A DNA stretch of 31,689 bases from contig JALKBU010000592.1 in assembly GCA_023091735.1 (NCBI GenBank), positions 1-31,689 on the forward strand, read 5' to 3'. This document shows positions 1 through 8,866 of this stretch, piece by piece. This stretch comes from Trichomonas tenax (lineage: Eukaryota; Parabasalia; Trichomonadida; Trichomonadidae). The notes below the pieces were generated by a model. The model was not told the DNA's origin. It was given only the letters and a program-made list of their open reading frames with translations, and searched no databases. A program made the translations under genes and the position numbers. The first letter of the stretch is position 1, and each line of letters opens with the position of its first letter.

Positions 1-279
1 ATTTGTTTATAATTCATATTTACCATGCAAGAAGGGATAATTTCGACCGAGTTTCTTGGTTTGGAGTGCAACAAAAACTTGCAATGAACTACGTTTATGG
101 TCTTCATACTCAGCGTGGAGTTTCAATATATAAATGTCAGTATTGTTTAGACTACAAAGATATTTATAACACTTTTTATAAAAGTGACAATTTGCCCGCG
201 CAAAAAAGTGACAGTTATTCATGAAGAGTGACTTTAAGGTTCTTTGTCACTTTTTGATGTTCACTTTTGTCCTAGACTC
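1..279. other. Left edge: possible coding fragment and GTGACA-rich stretch
   Basis: From the window edge to about 224 the + strand is open without an ATG at its beginning. It would encode aromatic-rich text containing a CxxC pair (KCQYC). This could be the tail of a gene starting outside the window, but no family is recognised and the opposite strand is also open. From about 175 to 270 there are several AAAGTGACA / TTTGTCACTTTT blocks in both orientations. These resemble the start-proximal element seen ahead of host genes here. I regard the area as an intergenic or mobile-element junction. Confidence in any coding call is low. Confidence 0.2.
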
Positions 280-351
280 TTGTAAAAATAAAAAAATATT
301 TTTATATGTTATGAAAAAATTAATATATTTTTTTTCTCTAATAAATAATGG
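280..351 (+). repeat. Left arm of a 72-nt inverted leader repeat
   Basis: The stretch from TTGTAAAAATA to the ATGG at 348-351 is repeated in inverted orientation at 2261-2332. The match includes the core TATATGTTATG and CTCTAATAAATAATGG, differing mainly in the length of A and T runs. Each copy ends exactly on an ATG start codon: the polB remnant here, and a small gene facing it on the other strand. It therefore looks like a promoter plus 5' leader shared by genes of the same mobile element. Confidence 0.75.
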
Positions 352-1572
352 CATTAACAGGCAACCATTCAAATGATTCCCAATGTAATTGCTGATACAA
401 ATTTTAGATTAATGTCTGAAAATAATAATAAGAAAAAGTTTACACAACAAAATTCATATTAGTATGCGGATTTTGAAACATGTACCAAGGATAACCGTGA
501 AATACCGTTTATGATATGTTTAAGCAATATTGACGGTAAAATTTCGATAACATTTAATGGTTTTGATTGTGATAAACAATTTATGGATTTTATTCCAAAC
601 AATATTATCGTATATTTTCACAACTTAGGATTTGATGGTAGGATATTAATGAAATATGGTGTGAAAAATAGTACTATGAAAGGTTCCATAATAATTTTAC
701 AGCAACATAAATACCAAGGAAAAAATATCGAATTACGTGATAGTTATTCTATCTTTACACAAAAATTGGCAAACTTTCCAATATGTTTTCCTGAAGCATT
801 TGCTGATATGAATATCCATAAAGAACTTTTCCCATATAAATATTATAGTTATAATCGTGTAATTAATAACGTTGGAATAATTTCAGATGTTGGTTCAGAA
901 GAATTGCTACAATGGAATAATAAACAAAAACAAACATTTATAGAAAATATTGATAAAATTAATGGCTGTAGATTATCAGATAACACATTTGACATGAATA
1001 AATACTGCGAATTTTATTGTACACAAGATGTAAACGTTTTACGTATAGGTTTTAACGCATTTCGTCAGGTATGTTTATCTGAATTAATTAATATAGATAT
1101 ATTTAATATAACAACGGCACCATCATTAGCAAATAAATTTTTAAATCGTGAAGTATTTTATCCAAATGGTAATTTACATGAGATTTCCAGAAATATGAAA
1201 GATTAGATAATAGGTGCTATTTATGGTGGTAGATGTATGACTAGAGATAATTTCAGATATAAAATCCAAGATAAACTTAACGATTTCGATGCCTGTAGTT
1301 TATATCTATCTGCAATGGCCAAATTATTTGAAATCGAAGGGAAACCACAAATAATTTCCAGTGAATATATCGATGATAACATTTATGATAAGAATTCACC
1401 ACATTATTTGCTTAAACATTATTTTGAAGAAAATCAAACAATTCCTACAGATAATAATTACATCAGTTATTTTGTTGTAGATATCGAAATTTGTTCAGTA
1501 AATAAATCCAGACATTTCCTTTCATACGCCATCATTAAGAAATCAAAGATTTCGACTTCAGAATGCCTCTGA
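348..1572 (+). pseudogene. Maverick/Polinton-type DNA polymerase B, decayed N-terminal and early polymerase region
   Basis: Relic of a protein-primed family B DNA polymerase of the Maverick/Polinton type, the replicase of these self-synthesising transposons. Visible exonuclease motifs are Exo I (ADFET, 466-480), Exo II (HNLGFDG, around 631) and Exo III (YCTQD, around 1015). The start of the polymerase domain shows GAIYGGR (around 1213) and motif A DACSLYLSAM (1288-1317). Two in-frame TAG stops break it, at 460-462 and 1204-1206, and motif A has Leu (CTA, 1306-1308) where the family has Pro. The leader ATG at 348 is out of frame with the rest; the next in-frame ATG is 373. Homology stops near 1535, just before a foldback element, so motifs B and C are absent. 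It cannot encode a working polymerase. The family call is firm from motif order. Confidence 0.85.
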
Positions 1573-1890
1573 AGAGCAAAATTAAATGCTTGATTGGGAT
1601 AGGTAGCCAAGGTGCTAGCAATCCGGTCCACAGTTCTTCCTTTCAGAAGCATTCTGTAAAGTAAAACGCTGATTATTTCGAAAATAGATTCTGAAAGGAA
1701 GAACTGTGTACCAGATTGCTAAGATTTGGGCATTTGTGCTAATCCAGCCCACAATTCTTCCTTTCAGAAGCATTCTGTAGAGTAAATCGCTGTTTATTTC
1801 GAAGATCGAGTCTGAAAGGAAGAACTGTGGACTGGATTGCTCGCACCTTGGCTACCAGTGCCAATGAAGCACTTAATTTTTCTTTTCAAA
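1569..1890. repeat. Foldback (double-hairpin) element, MITE-like
   Basis: About 320 bp that reads as nested inverted repeats. The outer arms include GGTAGCCAAGGTGC at 1602-1615 and its complement GCACCTTGGCTACC at 1843-1856, with weaker pairing continuing outward to about 1569 and 1890. Inside, the pair CTTCCTTTCAGA / TCTGAAAGGAAG occurs twice, giving two tandem hairpins of about 85-90 nt (roughly 1630-1708 and 1752-1828). No coding capacity is visible. It sits at the point where the polymerase remnant ends, so it may have inserted there or marks a rearrangement. Confidence 0.75.
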
Positions 1891-1997
1891 GTAAATATAA
1901 ACAAGTATAGGATATCATTCTTCCAATAATCATTTATAATCACATGCCACATAAATATTTATTTGTCAAATATTCGTGTTTACGTGTCACTTTTGTG

Positions 1998-2264
1998 TCA
2001 CTTTTCGTGACAACTTTCGGTACGCAACATGTTAAGTTTCAATATGATATTATTTAAGATAGTGTTAACTTTATTTTTCTTAGCACGTTTTAGACCAGAA
2101 ATATTTTCATGAGCACATCCAGTAATTTTCAAAAGATTTTTATAAATAGTATATAATTTATATTTAACATTTTCTTCATCATTTGCGTTAGGATTTCCAC
2201 CAATGAAAATTTCATTAAATTGTTCCTGTGTTAAATTAAGAATATCTTGTTCTGTGTATTCCAT
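1998..2264 (-). CDS. Small protein of the Maverick-like remnant, probably truncated
   Basis: An 88-aa frame begins at the ATG (2264) directly after the inverted leader copy and runs towards the polymerase remnant. The N-terminal half is acidic and looks helical (EYTEQDILNLTQEQF) and the second half is lysine- and asparagine-rich. No family is recognised. The last dozen codons run into a GTGACA / TGTCAC repeat block (1979-2013), so the original C-terminus has probably been replaced by unrelated DNA. The shared leader is the main reason to believe it was a real gene of the mobile element. Its present activity is doubtful. Confidence 0.45.
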   Translation of the reverse strand: MEYTEQDILNLTQEQFNEIFIGGNPNANDEENVKYKLYTIYKNLLKITGCAHENISGLKRAKKNKVNTILNNIILKLNMLRTESCHEK

Positions 2265-2332
2265 TATTTATTAGAGAAAAATATATTAATTTTTTCATAA
2301 CATATAAAAATATTTTTTTTTTATTTTTACAA
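2261..2332 (-). repeat. Right arm of the 72-nt inverted leader repeat
   Basis: Inverted copy of 280-351. It ends on the ATG of the small minus-strand gene at 2264, with long T runs at about 2313-2322 read on the + strand. Together the arms enclose about 1.9 kb. Confidence 0.75.
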
Positions 2333-2495
2333 ATTTATAGGAAACCATACATAAATCATAACAATAAAAATTTTTATTATTAATTAAACAAAACATTTTA
2401 ATAACAAATTAGATAATTTATTGGGATTTTGATATAAATGATAGGAAAATTGTTTTATTTATGGATATTAGGGAAATTATAATTATGGATATTCT

Positions 2496-2556
2496 CAGAG
2501 TGTGATTTTTTGGGGTTTGGACAAAATTTTGGACTACCCAAAAAAATCACACTCTG
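2496..2556. repeat. 20-bp-arm hairpin
   Basis: The arms at 2496-2515 (CAGAGTGTGATTTTTTGGGG) and 2537-2556 pair at 19 of 20 positions around a 21-nt loop that itself contains CAAAATTTTG. No gene is attached to it. It could be a small foldback repeat, or an element end associated with the remnant to its left. Confidence 0.7.
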
Positions 2557-2765
2557 TATACTACTTCAACCATCCGAAGAAAACCTCTATGAACAAATAT
2601 CAAATACATGCTTTTGTTAGCAAAATCTTATGCGATGTAACAGAGCACAATGCTTGCTATCAAGGTATTTGTTAATTTCATTATCTAGGTTAACCACATG
2701 TGTATTTGATAATGATATATCTAGCTTTGATTTATTGCAAAAAATTATAAAACACCAATTTCAAA

Positions 2766-2888
2766 ATGTCATCTAAAGATGATGATGGAACATTCCATGA
2801 TTTATTTGCAGTCTTGCAAGCAACATGCACTATTATGCTATTATTTCTTTTTTCAATCTATAATAAAAAACTTTGTATATTGGTGTGA
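2766..2888 (+). CDS. Possible 40-aa membrane microprotein
   Basis: ATG frame of 40 codons. It begins MSSKDDDGTFHDL, followed by a hydrophobic stretch (about residues 14-30, TIMLLFLFSIY) and a short basic end (NKK). The layout of acidic head, one membrane segment and positive residues after it is protein-like, and the preceding 20 bases are A/T-rich as in other starts here. No homologue is recognised and a frame of this length can arise by chance. Confidence 0.25.
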   Translation: MSSKDDDGTFHDLFAVLQATCTIMLLFLFSIYNKKLCILV

Positions 2889-3082
2889 TTTGTTTGATAA
2901 AGTGGACTTTATTCGAATAAAAAAGTAGTAGTATATGAAGTGTGTTTTTAGGTCTATGAATTGAATCAAAAAAAAAAATCAATTGGATCAAAATTTTGAT
3001 GAAAACAGGAGCTCCATGTTATAGCTCTGGCTAAATTTTAAATTTTGTGACATTGATCAAAATTTATAAAAAAATAATAAAA

Positions 3083-3652
3083 ATGAGTTCTCTTGCTTAT
3101 TTCATTCATGGATATGCGGGATGGGGCGACAACTTATTCTTTCCTGATATCAGAGAGCAGCTTAAGAGCATTGGAGTGATTTCTTATGCGCCAGATTTGC
3201 CAAATCCGAAGAAGCCAATTTATTCTGAATGGGAGTCTACCCTTTCGAATTTGATAAAGGAAACCTGGAAAGGAGAGAAGATTATATTCTGCACTCATTC
3301 GATGGGAGGATATTTTATTTTAAGATACATTTCTTATCACATTGATGAAGATTGGGTTAAACACATTAGCGGTCTTTGCTTGGTCAGCCCAAGTTCATTA
3401 AAAAGGTCAGAATACATGCCAATGTATGATGAAGATCTTCAACTTGAAAAAATTGCAATTCTTCCAATCCAAATACATGCCCTCTATAGCACTGATGATC
3501 CAAGGATTCCTAAGACGCACATCGAATTATTACAGAAATATCTTGATAAAAACCCAGGATTTCATTATCATGAGTTAAGCAACTACGCCCACTTCCAGGT
3601 AAAGAATGTGCCTGAAGCAACAAAAGTTTGCTTAGAATTAGCAAAAATTTAA
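3083..3652 (+). CDS. Alpha/beta-hydrolase, RBBP9/YdeN-like serine hydrolase
   Basis: 189 aa, close to the usual size of the single-domain RBBP9/YdeN family, which are small cytosolic serine hydrolases of poorly known substrate. The oxyanion region is FIHGYAGWGDN (residues 7-17). The nucleophile elbow is THSMGG with Ser73. The acid is in STDDPRIP (Asp138 or Asp139), and the catalytic His is in NYAHFQ (His170), so the whole triad is present in canonical order. The frame extends upstream to a GTG at 3047 (GTGACATTG), but the first ATG is 3083 and the intervening text is AT-rich leader, so I start at 3083. GTGACA at 3047-3052 resembles the element ahead of other genes here. Family confident; substrate unknown. 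Confidence 0.85.
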   Translation: MSSLAYFIHGYAGWGDNLFFPDIREQLKSIGVISYAPDLPNPKKPIYSEWESTLSNLIKETWKGEKIIFCTHSMGGYFILRYISYHIDEDWVKHISGLCLVSPSSLKRSEYMPMYDEDLQLEKIAILPIQIHALYSTDDPRIPKTHIELLQKYLDKNPGFHYHELSNYAHFQVKNVPEATKVCLELAKI

Positions 3653-4644
3653 TATCATTCAACCTCATGACAACTAAATATTTTCATCTTATGAGGACCC
3701 TACCTATGGAATTCTTCCATGTTATCATAGTTTTGACTCGAAAATTAATAGGACACTCCAAATTCACAGCTAATTGTAGAAATGTTACCTATAGAATTGA
3801 AAGCATTAAAAATTTGAGGGGAACCACCTTTTTACCATCCGAAGCTCTTCTTTCTTCTATTCTGTCAATCGTTATAGATGAAATGAACATTCATTGCAAT
3901 TAAAACTCCTGCTGTTCGCATTGTGCTGTATGAAATTTCTCTAATTTTTTACTTGATATCTCAACTTTCCTAAGCATTTTACTTTTGCCAAGCTGAAATA
4001 AAAAAAATCATCGTGCGGAAGATTTTTCACATATTTTAACCTATAAGTTTCGCTGCAGAGACTTGGAATTAAAATCATACAATCTCAAATGTTTTTTCTG
4101 ATGTTTCGAGTCTGATAGACCTTTGCATTCATATTTTTAGTCCATCAGCCTCGATGAATCGATGAAAATTTGGAAAATGAGACTTCACGAATTTTCATCA
4201 CAACTACTGACAATTACTCGATGTTTTGATGGCGAAATGCTAGAAAAAAATGTATTGTCTAATGTTCCACCATCAAAATGCAGATGAATAGTGAAAAAAA
4301 ATTCAGAATTTTCAATATTTTCACAAAAGATTTGACTTTAGAAACATATAGTAGGAAACCAAATGAGAAATTTCTTCGAATTTTTGGCGATTGCTCGATA
4401 TTTTGACCGTGAAATACCAGATAACAACAATCCCAAGTATTTCACGGTCGAAATATCGAGCAATTGCTAAAAATTTCGATAGAATTTGAAAACAAAAAAG
4501 AATCACATAATTTTAGGCGTTTTAAGTGATGTTCGGAGCTTCATGGACCAATAAATTTGATTGGCAAAACTTGAGACTCGGCTCATCGGTGAAAATACCG
4601 AGTGAGACATAGATCTAAGAAAATCCATTGCAGGCATTTTCAAT
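3653..4644. other. Intergenic stretch with foldback repeats
   Basis: No convincing gene. A 91-codon frame overlaps the end of the hydrolase but has no family features. The main structure is the foldback at 4375-4480, listed separately. A diverged partial copy of its arm (CTCGATGTTTTGATGGCGAA) occurs near 4215-4236, suggesting an old repeat family. A smaller hairpin with arms CTCGG / CCGAG lies at about 4576-4602. Confidence 0.5.
4375..4480. repeat. Foldback repeat with arms of about 43 bp
   Basis: The arms at 4375-4417 and 4437-4480 are near-perfect inverted copies (core CTCGATATTTTGACCGTGAA on the left, its complement with one change on the right) around a loop of about 19 nt. There is no coding capacity. 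It looks like a MITE or a palindromic repeat rather than a transcription terminator, since the nearest gene ends more than 700 bp away on the left and about 165 bp away on the right. Confidence 0.75.
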
Positions 4645-5112
4645 TCAGCATTTTGTGTTCAATAGGACCAACCAGAATTGAAAATCTATTAAAAATTTAG
4701 TTGAAGAATTCATTTTTTCACAACTTGAAATCAATGTTGTTGCAACTTCAGTATTGATATTACGAGTAGCAATATGGAGTAGTGTGTCTCCAAAGCTATC
4801 TTTTACTTCAATGTTTGGTCCACTTGAAATCAATGCTTTTGCAACTTTATTTTTGCTATAATAAGCAGCAAAATAGAGTGGTATACTTCCATTTGCTGAC
4901 TTTTGCATCAATGTTGCTGCACCCTCTTTGCGGTTATTAAAAGCGCATAAATGAAGCGCAGTTTTACCGCTTGATTCAATGTTACTATCAATTGATTTAT
5001 GATAATATACAATGTCGAAAAACAAAATTGGAGCAAATAATTGAATGCTGGGCTTAATTCCGTATCGTGAGATGATGAACTTGAGGAGATCCCTTAGCTT
5101 CCATGAGTCCAT
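4645..5112 (-). pseudogene. Truncated ankyrin-repeat protein gene
   Basis: 155 codons with two to three recognisable ankyrin units: GKTALHLCAFNNRKE near residue 49, a partial IPLYFAAYYSKNKVAKALIS unit, and GDTLLHIATRN near residue 108. Part of one repeat is missing between the first and second (ATLMQKSANGS lacks the usual inter-repeat segment). The reading ends soon after the third unit in unrelated text. Trichomonad genomes carry very large families of such proteins, usually several hundred residues long, so this is a shortened copy. Coding-like text in other frames continues to about 5340, again suggesting decay. Function, if any, would be protein binding. Confidence 0.65.
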
Positions 5113-5774
5113 CCATGTGGAATATCAGTGAAATATTGAATAAAATAAATTCAATAACTTCTGGTTCTCCATTTTCCTCTCTATTCCCTATTAGCAAAGT
5201 TATTCATAGCAAACCTCCATTTGCTGACTTTATTGTAATTTGAAACCTGCGGAATTCCAAAAAAACAGCATTCCTTAACATGCATATATTTCCATCGACA
5301 AGAAGAAGCAGTTCGTTAAGGAAGTTCCATCAAAGATATAAACTAGTGTCACTTCAATATCAGATTGATCTACATTCGCTTTGTTCGTCTAATGATATGG
5401 CAGTCACGTATATCTTATCAATTATCATATGCGTCTAATCGAGTATGTGTTGTAATAATGTCTGTATGCGACTAGATTATATAATTATGCCGTTTTATAA
5501 TAATAATCAGATTTGGGAGATTAATTAATATGAAAGTGATCAATCTGACATAAATCTCCATTATCAATTGGTGCCGAAGTGAAGTGTTTCGAAATTGATC
5601 AGTATCTAATTGAGATCTGATGTCAGCACGGAAATAATCAATCACAATATGATAATTTTTGGGATATAGATATCTTTGAATTAGTTGTTACAATATGAAA
5701 TCATAGCTGCGTTTATCACTACTCATGTATTTTATTTGAAAACAAAAAATAATAATATAACAAAAAATTATGAT
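5113..5774. other. Intergenic; degraded upstream part of the ankyrin relic
   Basis: From 5113 to about 5340 the minus strand shows short coding-like pieces in shifted frames (for example LLLLVDGNICMLRNAVF) that may belong to the same ankyrin relic. From 5340 to 5774 I see only AT-rich DNA and the 3' flank of the next gene. Confidence 0.35.
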
Positions 5775-6857
5775 TCAAATAACAATTTTTTTTGGAATAT
5801 GACACAATCTTCCTGAAGTTTTATGTGTAACTATAACCATATTCCCCATATCACATCTAATTATGACTTCATCACCTTCTTTAAGTGGAATTACATCATT
5901 GAAATCTTCTTTCATTTTTGTAACCTTGTCATTAAAACCAGTATCATACAATTCATCGTAGCTTATATACTCTGACACGCTGAAATCGAACATGTGAGGA
6001 TTATAAAATGCTTGAGGAACAGTTAACTGATTAAGATCATCAATGTACTCTGTGATGAAATCCTTGTCTGTGTATGTCTTAAAGTTATCTATCTTGAACT
6101 GAATATCATTCGATAAATCATTTAATTGTTTAGGAATAAGATCAATTTGACTATATAAGTGTGTTATGCATTGCTGAACGAGTGTCTCCTTCTCGATGTT
6201 CATGTGTTCAGCCTTAGATAACAACTCTTCCATTTCAAAATTGAATTTTGATTTTTGTTCATTGAAAGAAACTAAGTATTCTGTAATATTACGTTGCGTC
6301 TCGGTATATTTCTGCTTAAGCTCATCGAATTTGCTGCGAATATCGGGATCTGGTGTTTCTACAAGAATTTTATGAGTTTCTTCAATATCTTTGCAAATTT
6401 CGAAGTATGTATCATATAGTTCTTGAAAAGCTGCTTTCATTGTATCGTTAACACTAGTATATTGTCGATAAGAATCTTCAAGTTGTGCGATTTTATCACT
6501 AAAAGATTTCTGATTCTTTCCATACTTCTTCAAAAACGTATTTTCTATCTCTTGCAATATATTCATCGTGAATTCGTTGCCTGTAAACGTTTGCAAAAAT
6601 AAATCGAACAAATTTTTAAGTGAATCATTCTGTTTGCTTTCATTTAACGATTGTTTTTTCTTAAAGAACAACAGTCGCTTCTTCTCTTCAACTTTTGGGA
6701 TCGAATTGATGAGATCTGTCGTGGCCTGTTGAACGGACTTGAAATTTTGGCATATATCTGCTACAGCTTTGCTGACGCTGTCCATAATACCGACAGAAAT
6801 CGACATAGACTCTTTTATCGTTTCCATCGCAGCGTTATAATCCAAATACTCTCCCAT
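5775..6857 (-). CDS. BAR/F-BAR-like coiled-coil protein with a C-terminal divergent SH3-like domain
   Basis: 360 aa. Residues about 10-265 are a charged, helix-rich region with long heptad-like stretches, as in the BAR/F-BAR membrane-curving proteins that act at endocytic sites. The last 45 residues (about 316-360) read as an SH3-like fold: IPLKEGDEV (323-331) matches the SH3 'KGD' strand, and HIPKKIVI (353-360) matches the terminal 'FPSNYV' strand. The two adjacent Trp residues of the usual peptide-binding groove are replaced by Asn-Met (339-340), so proline-peptide binding is doubtful. The frame can be opened to a GTG at 6866 (GTGACAAAGATG), but translation should begin at the ATG at 6857. 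That GTGACA is a start-proximal element shared with other genes. Domain calls are by pattern only. Confidence 0.6.
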   Translation of the reverse strand: MGEYLDYNAAMETIKESMSISVGIMDSVSKAVADICQNFKSVQQATTDLINSIPKVEEKKRLLFFKKKQSLNESKQNDSLKNLFDLFLQTFTGNEFTMNILQEIENTFLKKYGKNQKSFSDKIAQLEDSYRQYTSVNDTMKAAFQELYDTYFEICKDIEETHKILVETPDPDIRSKFDELKQKYTETQRNITEYLVSFNEQKSKFNFEMEELLSKAEHMNIEKETLVQQCITHLYSQIDLIPKQLNDLSNDIQFKIDNFKTYTDKDFITEYIDDLNQLTVPQAFYNPHMFDFSVSEYISYDELYDTGFNDKVTKMKEDFNDVIPLKEGDEVIIRCDMGNMVIVTHKTSGRLCHIPKKIVI

Positions 6858-7639
6858 CTTTGTCACTTTTTGTTTGAATCCTTATTTTTGATTTTCGATT
6901 TTGGAAATATGGTGCTATAAAAGTGAGCTTCCCAGCCTTTTAGAAATTTTTAATCCTCAGTCGACTTCTGTCACGCTCTAGAGAAAATTCTATAGATTGC
7001 TCCTATGCCAGTGGTTTTGCCCAGAAAAATTATTTTAGCAAGTTATAAAACGATTTAGACTGCATTTTTCATGATTTTGAAAAAGTGACATTGACTTGTT
7101 TCTACAAGTAATATTCAATGCATATTTCCGAACCGGCTCTATTAGTTTTTGAATCCATACGTTTTATCTTATAAATTCATGCATGCGACAAAATATGAGC
7201 AAGAAAGTGAAAACCATGAGCTGAAGATTATATTAAAGTGAAAATAGAGATAGTACATGATGCATTCGAAGCAAATGCAGTTTATTAATCTTGCCATGCA
7301 CACTAATAATAAAAATAATTTGAATTCGAACATATGAAAGAAAAATGGAGGAATCCGGCAATGAATGATATCTATAGATACGAATGGAATACTCTAGCAT
7401 GGCTCTTAAACAACACCTCTCAAAATCAAGATCAGATCAATTTCATAACATAATTTTTCTTATGTGTTGGATATCTATAGTGATAATATGAAACCAATTC
7501 CCAAATTATGTAGTATAACGAAAAATATAAAAATTGATCATCCTTATTTATTGGCCTTATCAGGCTCTTAACTCATAAAATATACTATATATCAGCATAT
7601 CATTATATATCAATGAAAATAAGCTGTGGGAGTGGAGCC
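6858..7639. other. Intergenic stretch upstream of the BAR-like gene
   Basis: No recognisable gene. GTGACA (minus strand, 6861-6866) sits just before the BAR-like start. A 39-codon ATG frame at 7334-7453 (+) with ordinary composition (beginning MKEKWRNPAMND) is the only possible coding item, and I do not trust it. The region from 7454 to 7639 is the 3' flank of the RING gene. Confidence 0.4.
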
Positions 7640-8425
7640 TTAATCAATTTCTTTTAGCGATGGAAATAATTCTTTGTTAAGATGTGGATCACCAATAGGA
7701 CGAAGTTCAACAACAATCTGGTGACAGCCATTCAATTTACACTTAGCGTACATATTTTTATCCCTGAGATAATGCTCGTAGCACACCTTGCAAAGCGCCG
7801 CATGACCGCAAGGAACGCAATAACAAATTGCAGGATGTTCTGCGTATATCGTTGTGTCTATGCCATTCCGCGATGGCATATATGAACAGTTCGAACACAT
7901 ATCGAAACATTTTGATTTGTATTCGGTCCTTTCTTTCTTCATCTCGATGATTTTTTCTTTTGATTTTGTTTCCGCAAGTTTCATCCAATTATCCATTTTC
8001 CCATCGATGTTGATACTTTTGAGTTCTATATCAACATCAAAACCGATATTTTTCATAATATTAATAATTAAACTAAAATCTTTTCTTATTTTGTCGCATT
8101 TAGTAGTATTTGTTGCTAGGAGAGAGCACATAAGTGAGCAAATATTATGTGTTTGTCGATAAAAATCAAGAATAATTTGTTGAATCTTTTGTTTAATTGC
8201 ATTTTTATCTGATGTTGTGCTAGGATCGATATCAAATCCTTGCTGTGATACATTCTGAAGTAATTGATTAAGATCTATATTAGGCTTATCTATAATTTGA
8301 AATTTTTCGATTAAAGACTCGATTATTGATCTTCTCTGTGGCAATATTACAATTTCTGGACATTTTTCTGAATAAATATCGTCATAAGCAGCAGCAAAAA
8401 TAAAGGAAAAAAAATTTATAGACAT
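7640..8425 (-). CDS. RING-finger (C3HC4-type) protein, probable E3 ubiquitin ligase
   Basis: 261 aa. The C-terminal third holds a RING: C177-x2-C180, then C206-G-H208, C212-x2-C215, and C229-x4-C234. The CGHAALCKVC core is typical of the short C3HC4 class that recruits an E2 for ubiquitin transfer. Extra cysteines at 173, 201 and 203 could alternatively ligate zinc. The spacing between the first and second ligand pairs is longer than usual, with an insert of about 25 residues. Residues 30-170 look helical and lysine/glutamate-rich, with no known substrate domain. TTTACATGTCA at 8449-8459 lies about 25 nt before the ATG. The gene is divergent from the PNGase-like gene across 441 bp. RING call good; target unknown. 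Confidence 0.7.
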   Translation of the reverse strand: MSINFFSFIFAAAYDDIYSEKCPEIVILPQRRSIIESLIEKFQIIDKPNIDLNQLLQNVSQQGFDIDPSTTSDKNAIKQKIQQIILDFYRQTHNICSLMCSLLATNTTKCDKIRKDFSLIINIMKNIGFDVDIELKSINIDGKMDNWMKLAETKSKEKIIEMKKERTEYKSKCFDMCSNCSYMPSRNGIDTTIYAEHPAICYCVPCGHAALCKVCYEHYLRDKNMYAKCKLNGCHQIVVELRPIGDPHLNKELFPSLKEID

Positions 8426-8866
8426 TTTAAATTTATGAATTTTCCAACTTTACATGTCAAAAAAATTTATTCCTTTGCTAAATTCATTATATAATTAAAT
8501 TTGGTCTTATTAACATAATGCATAATAATATGGAGTTGATTTACCACATTACACTACTGTAAAAATTGTTATATCAAAAATATTTATAATGTTCAGATAA
8601 TATAACATTATAAACTTGAAAATCATCTATGCTTCAATGCTGCTGTTCTAGCTTATAATGACTGTTATGATAATTTAGAATGGATATTGATTTATTGAAT
8701 TGATTCAAGTTGAAATTTGTTTTATTGAAATTAAACATTAATTCCTAATGATATTAGTATTGCTAAAGTAGTATAAAGGAAATATCTATACAAGAATCTT
8801 CAACATCGAATATTGAATATAGAATGAAAGCGAAAAAAGTTTTTTTAGAACAAAAAAGTGACAAAA
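8426..8866. promoter_or_regulatory. Divergent promoter region between the RING and PNGase-like genes
   Basis: 441 bp between two head-to-head starts. On the RING side TTTACATGTCA occupies 8449-8459. On the PNGase-like side AAAAAAGTGACA ends 3 nt before the ATG at 8867. The middle is featureless AT-rich DNA. Nothing experimental supports shared control; the layout simply allows it. Confidence 0.5.

Larger units (their letters stand above)
2333..3082. other. Intergenic stretch with a hairpin and a 40-codon frame
   Basis: Mostly AT-rich DNA. It contains the strong hairpin at 2496-2556 and a short ATG frame at 2766-2888, both listed separately. An A run lies near 2969-2977 and GTGACA at 3047-3052, upstream of the hydrolase start. 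Nothing else could be identified. Confidence 0.5.

Noticed and set aside
1569..1890. CRISPR-like array in the repeated region
   Set aside because: The repeats are inverted pairs with two units only and no regular spacers; a foldback element explains them.
3628..3903. 91-codon frame overlapping the end of the hydrolase
   Set aside because: Starts inside the hydrolase on a TTG codon, has no domain features and consists of AT-rich text.
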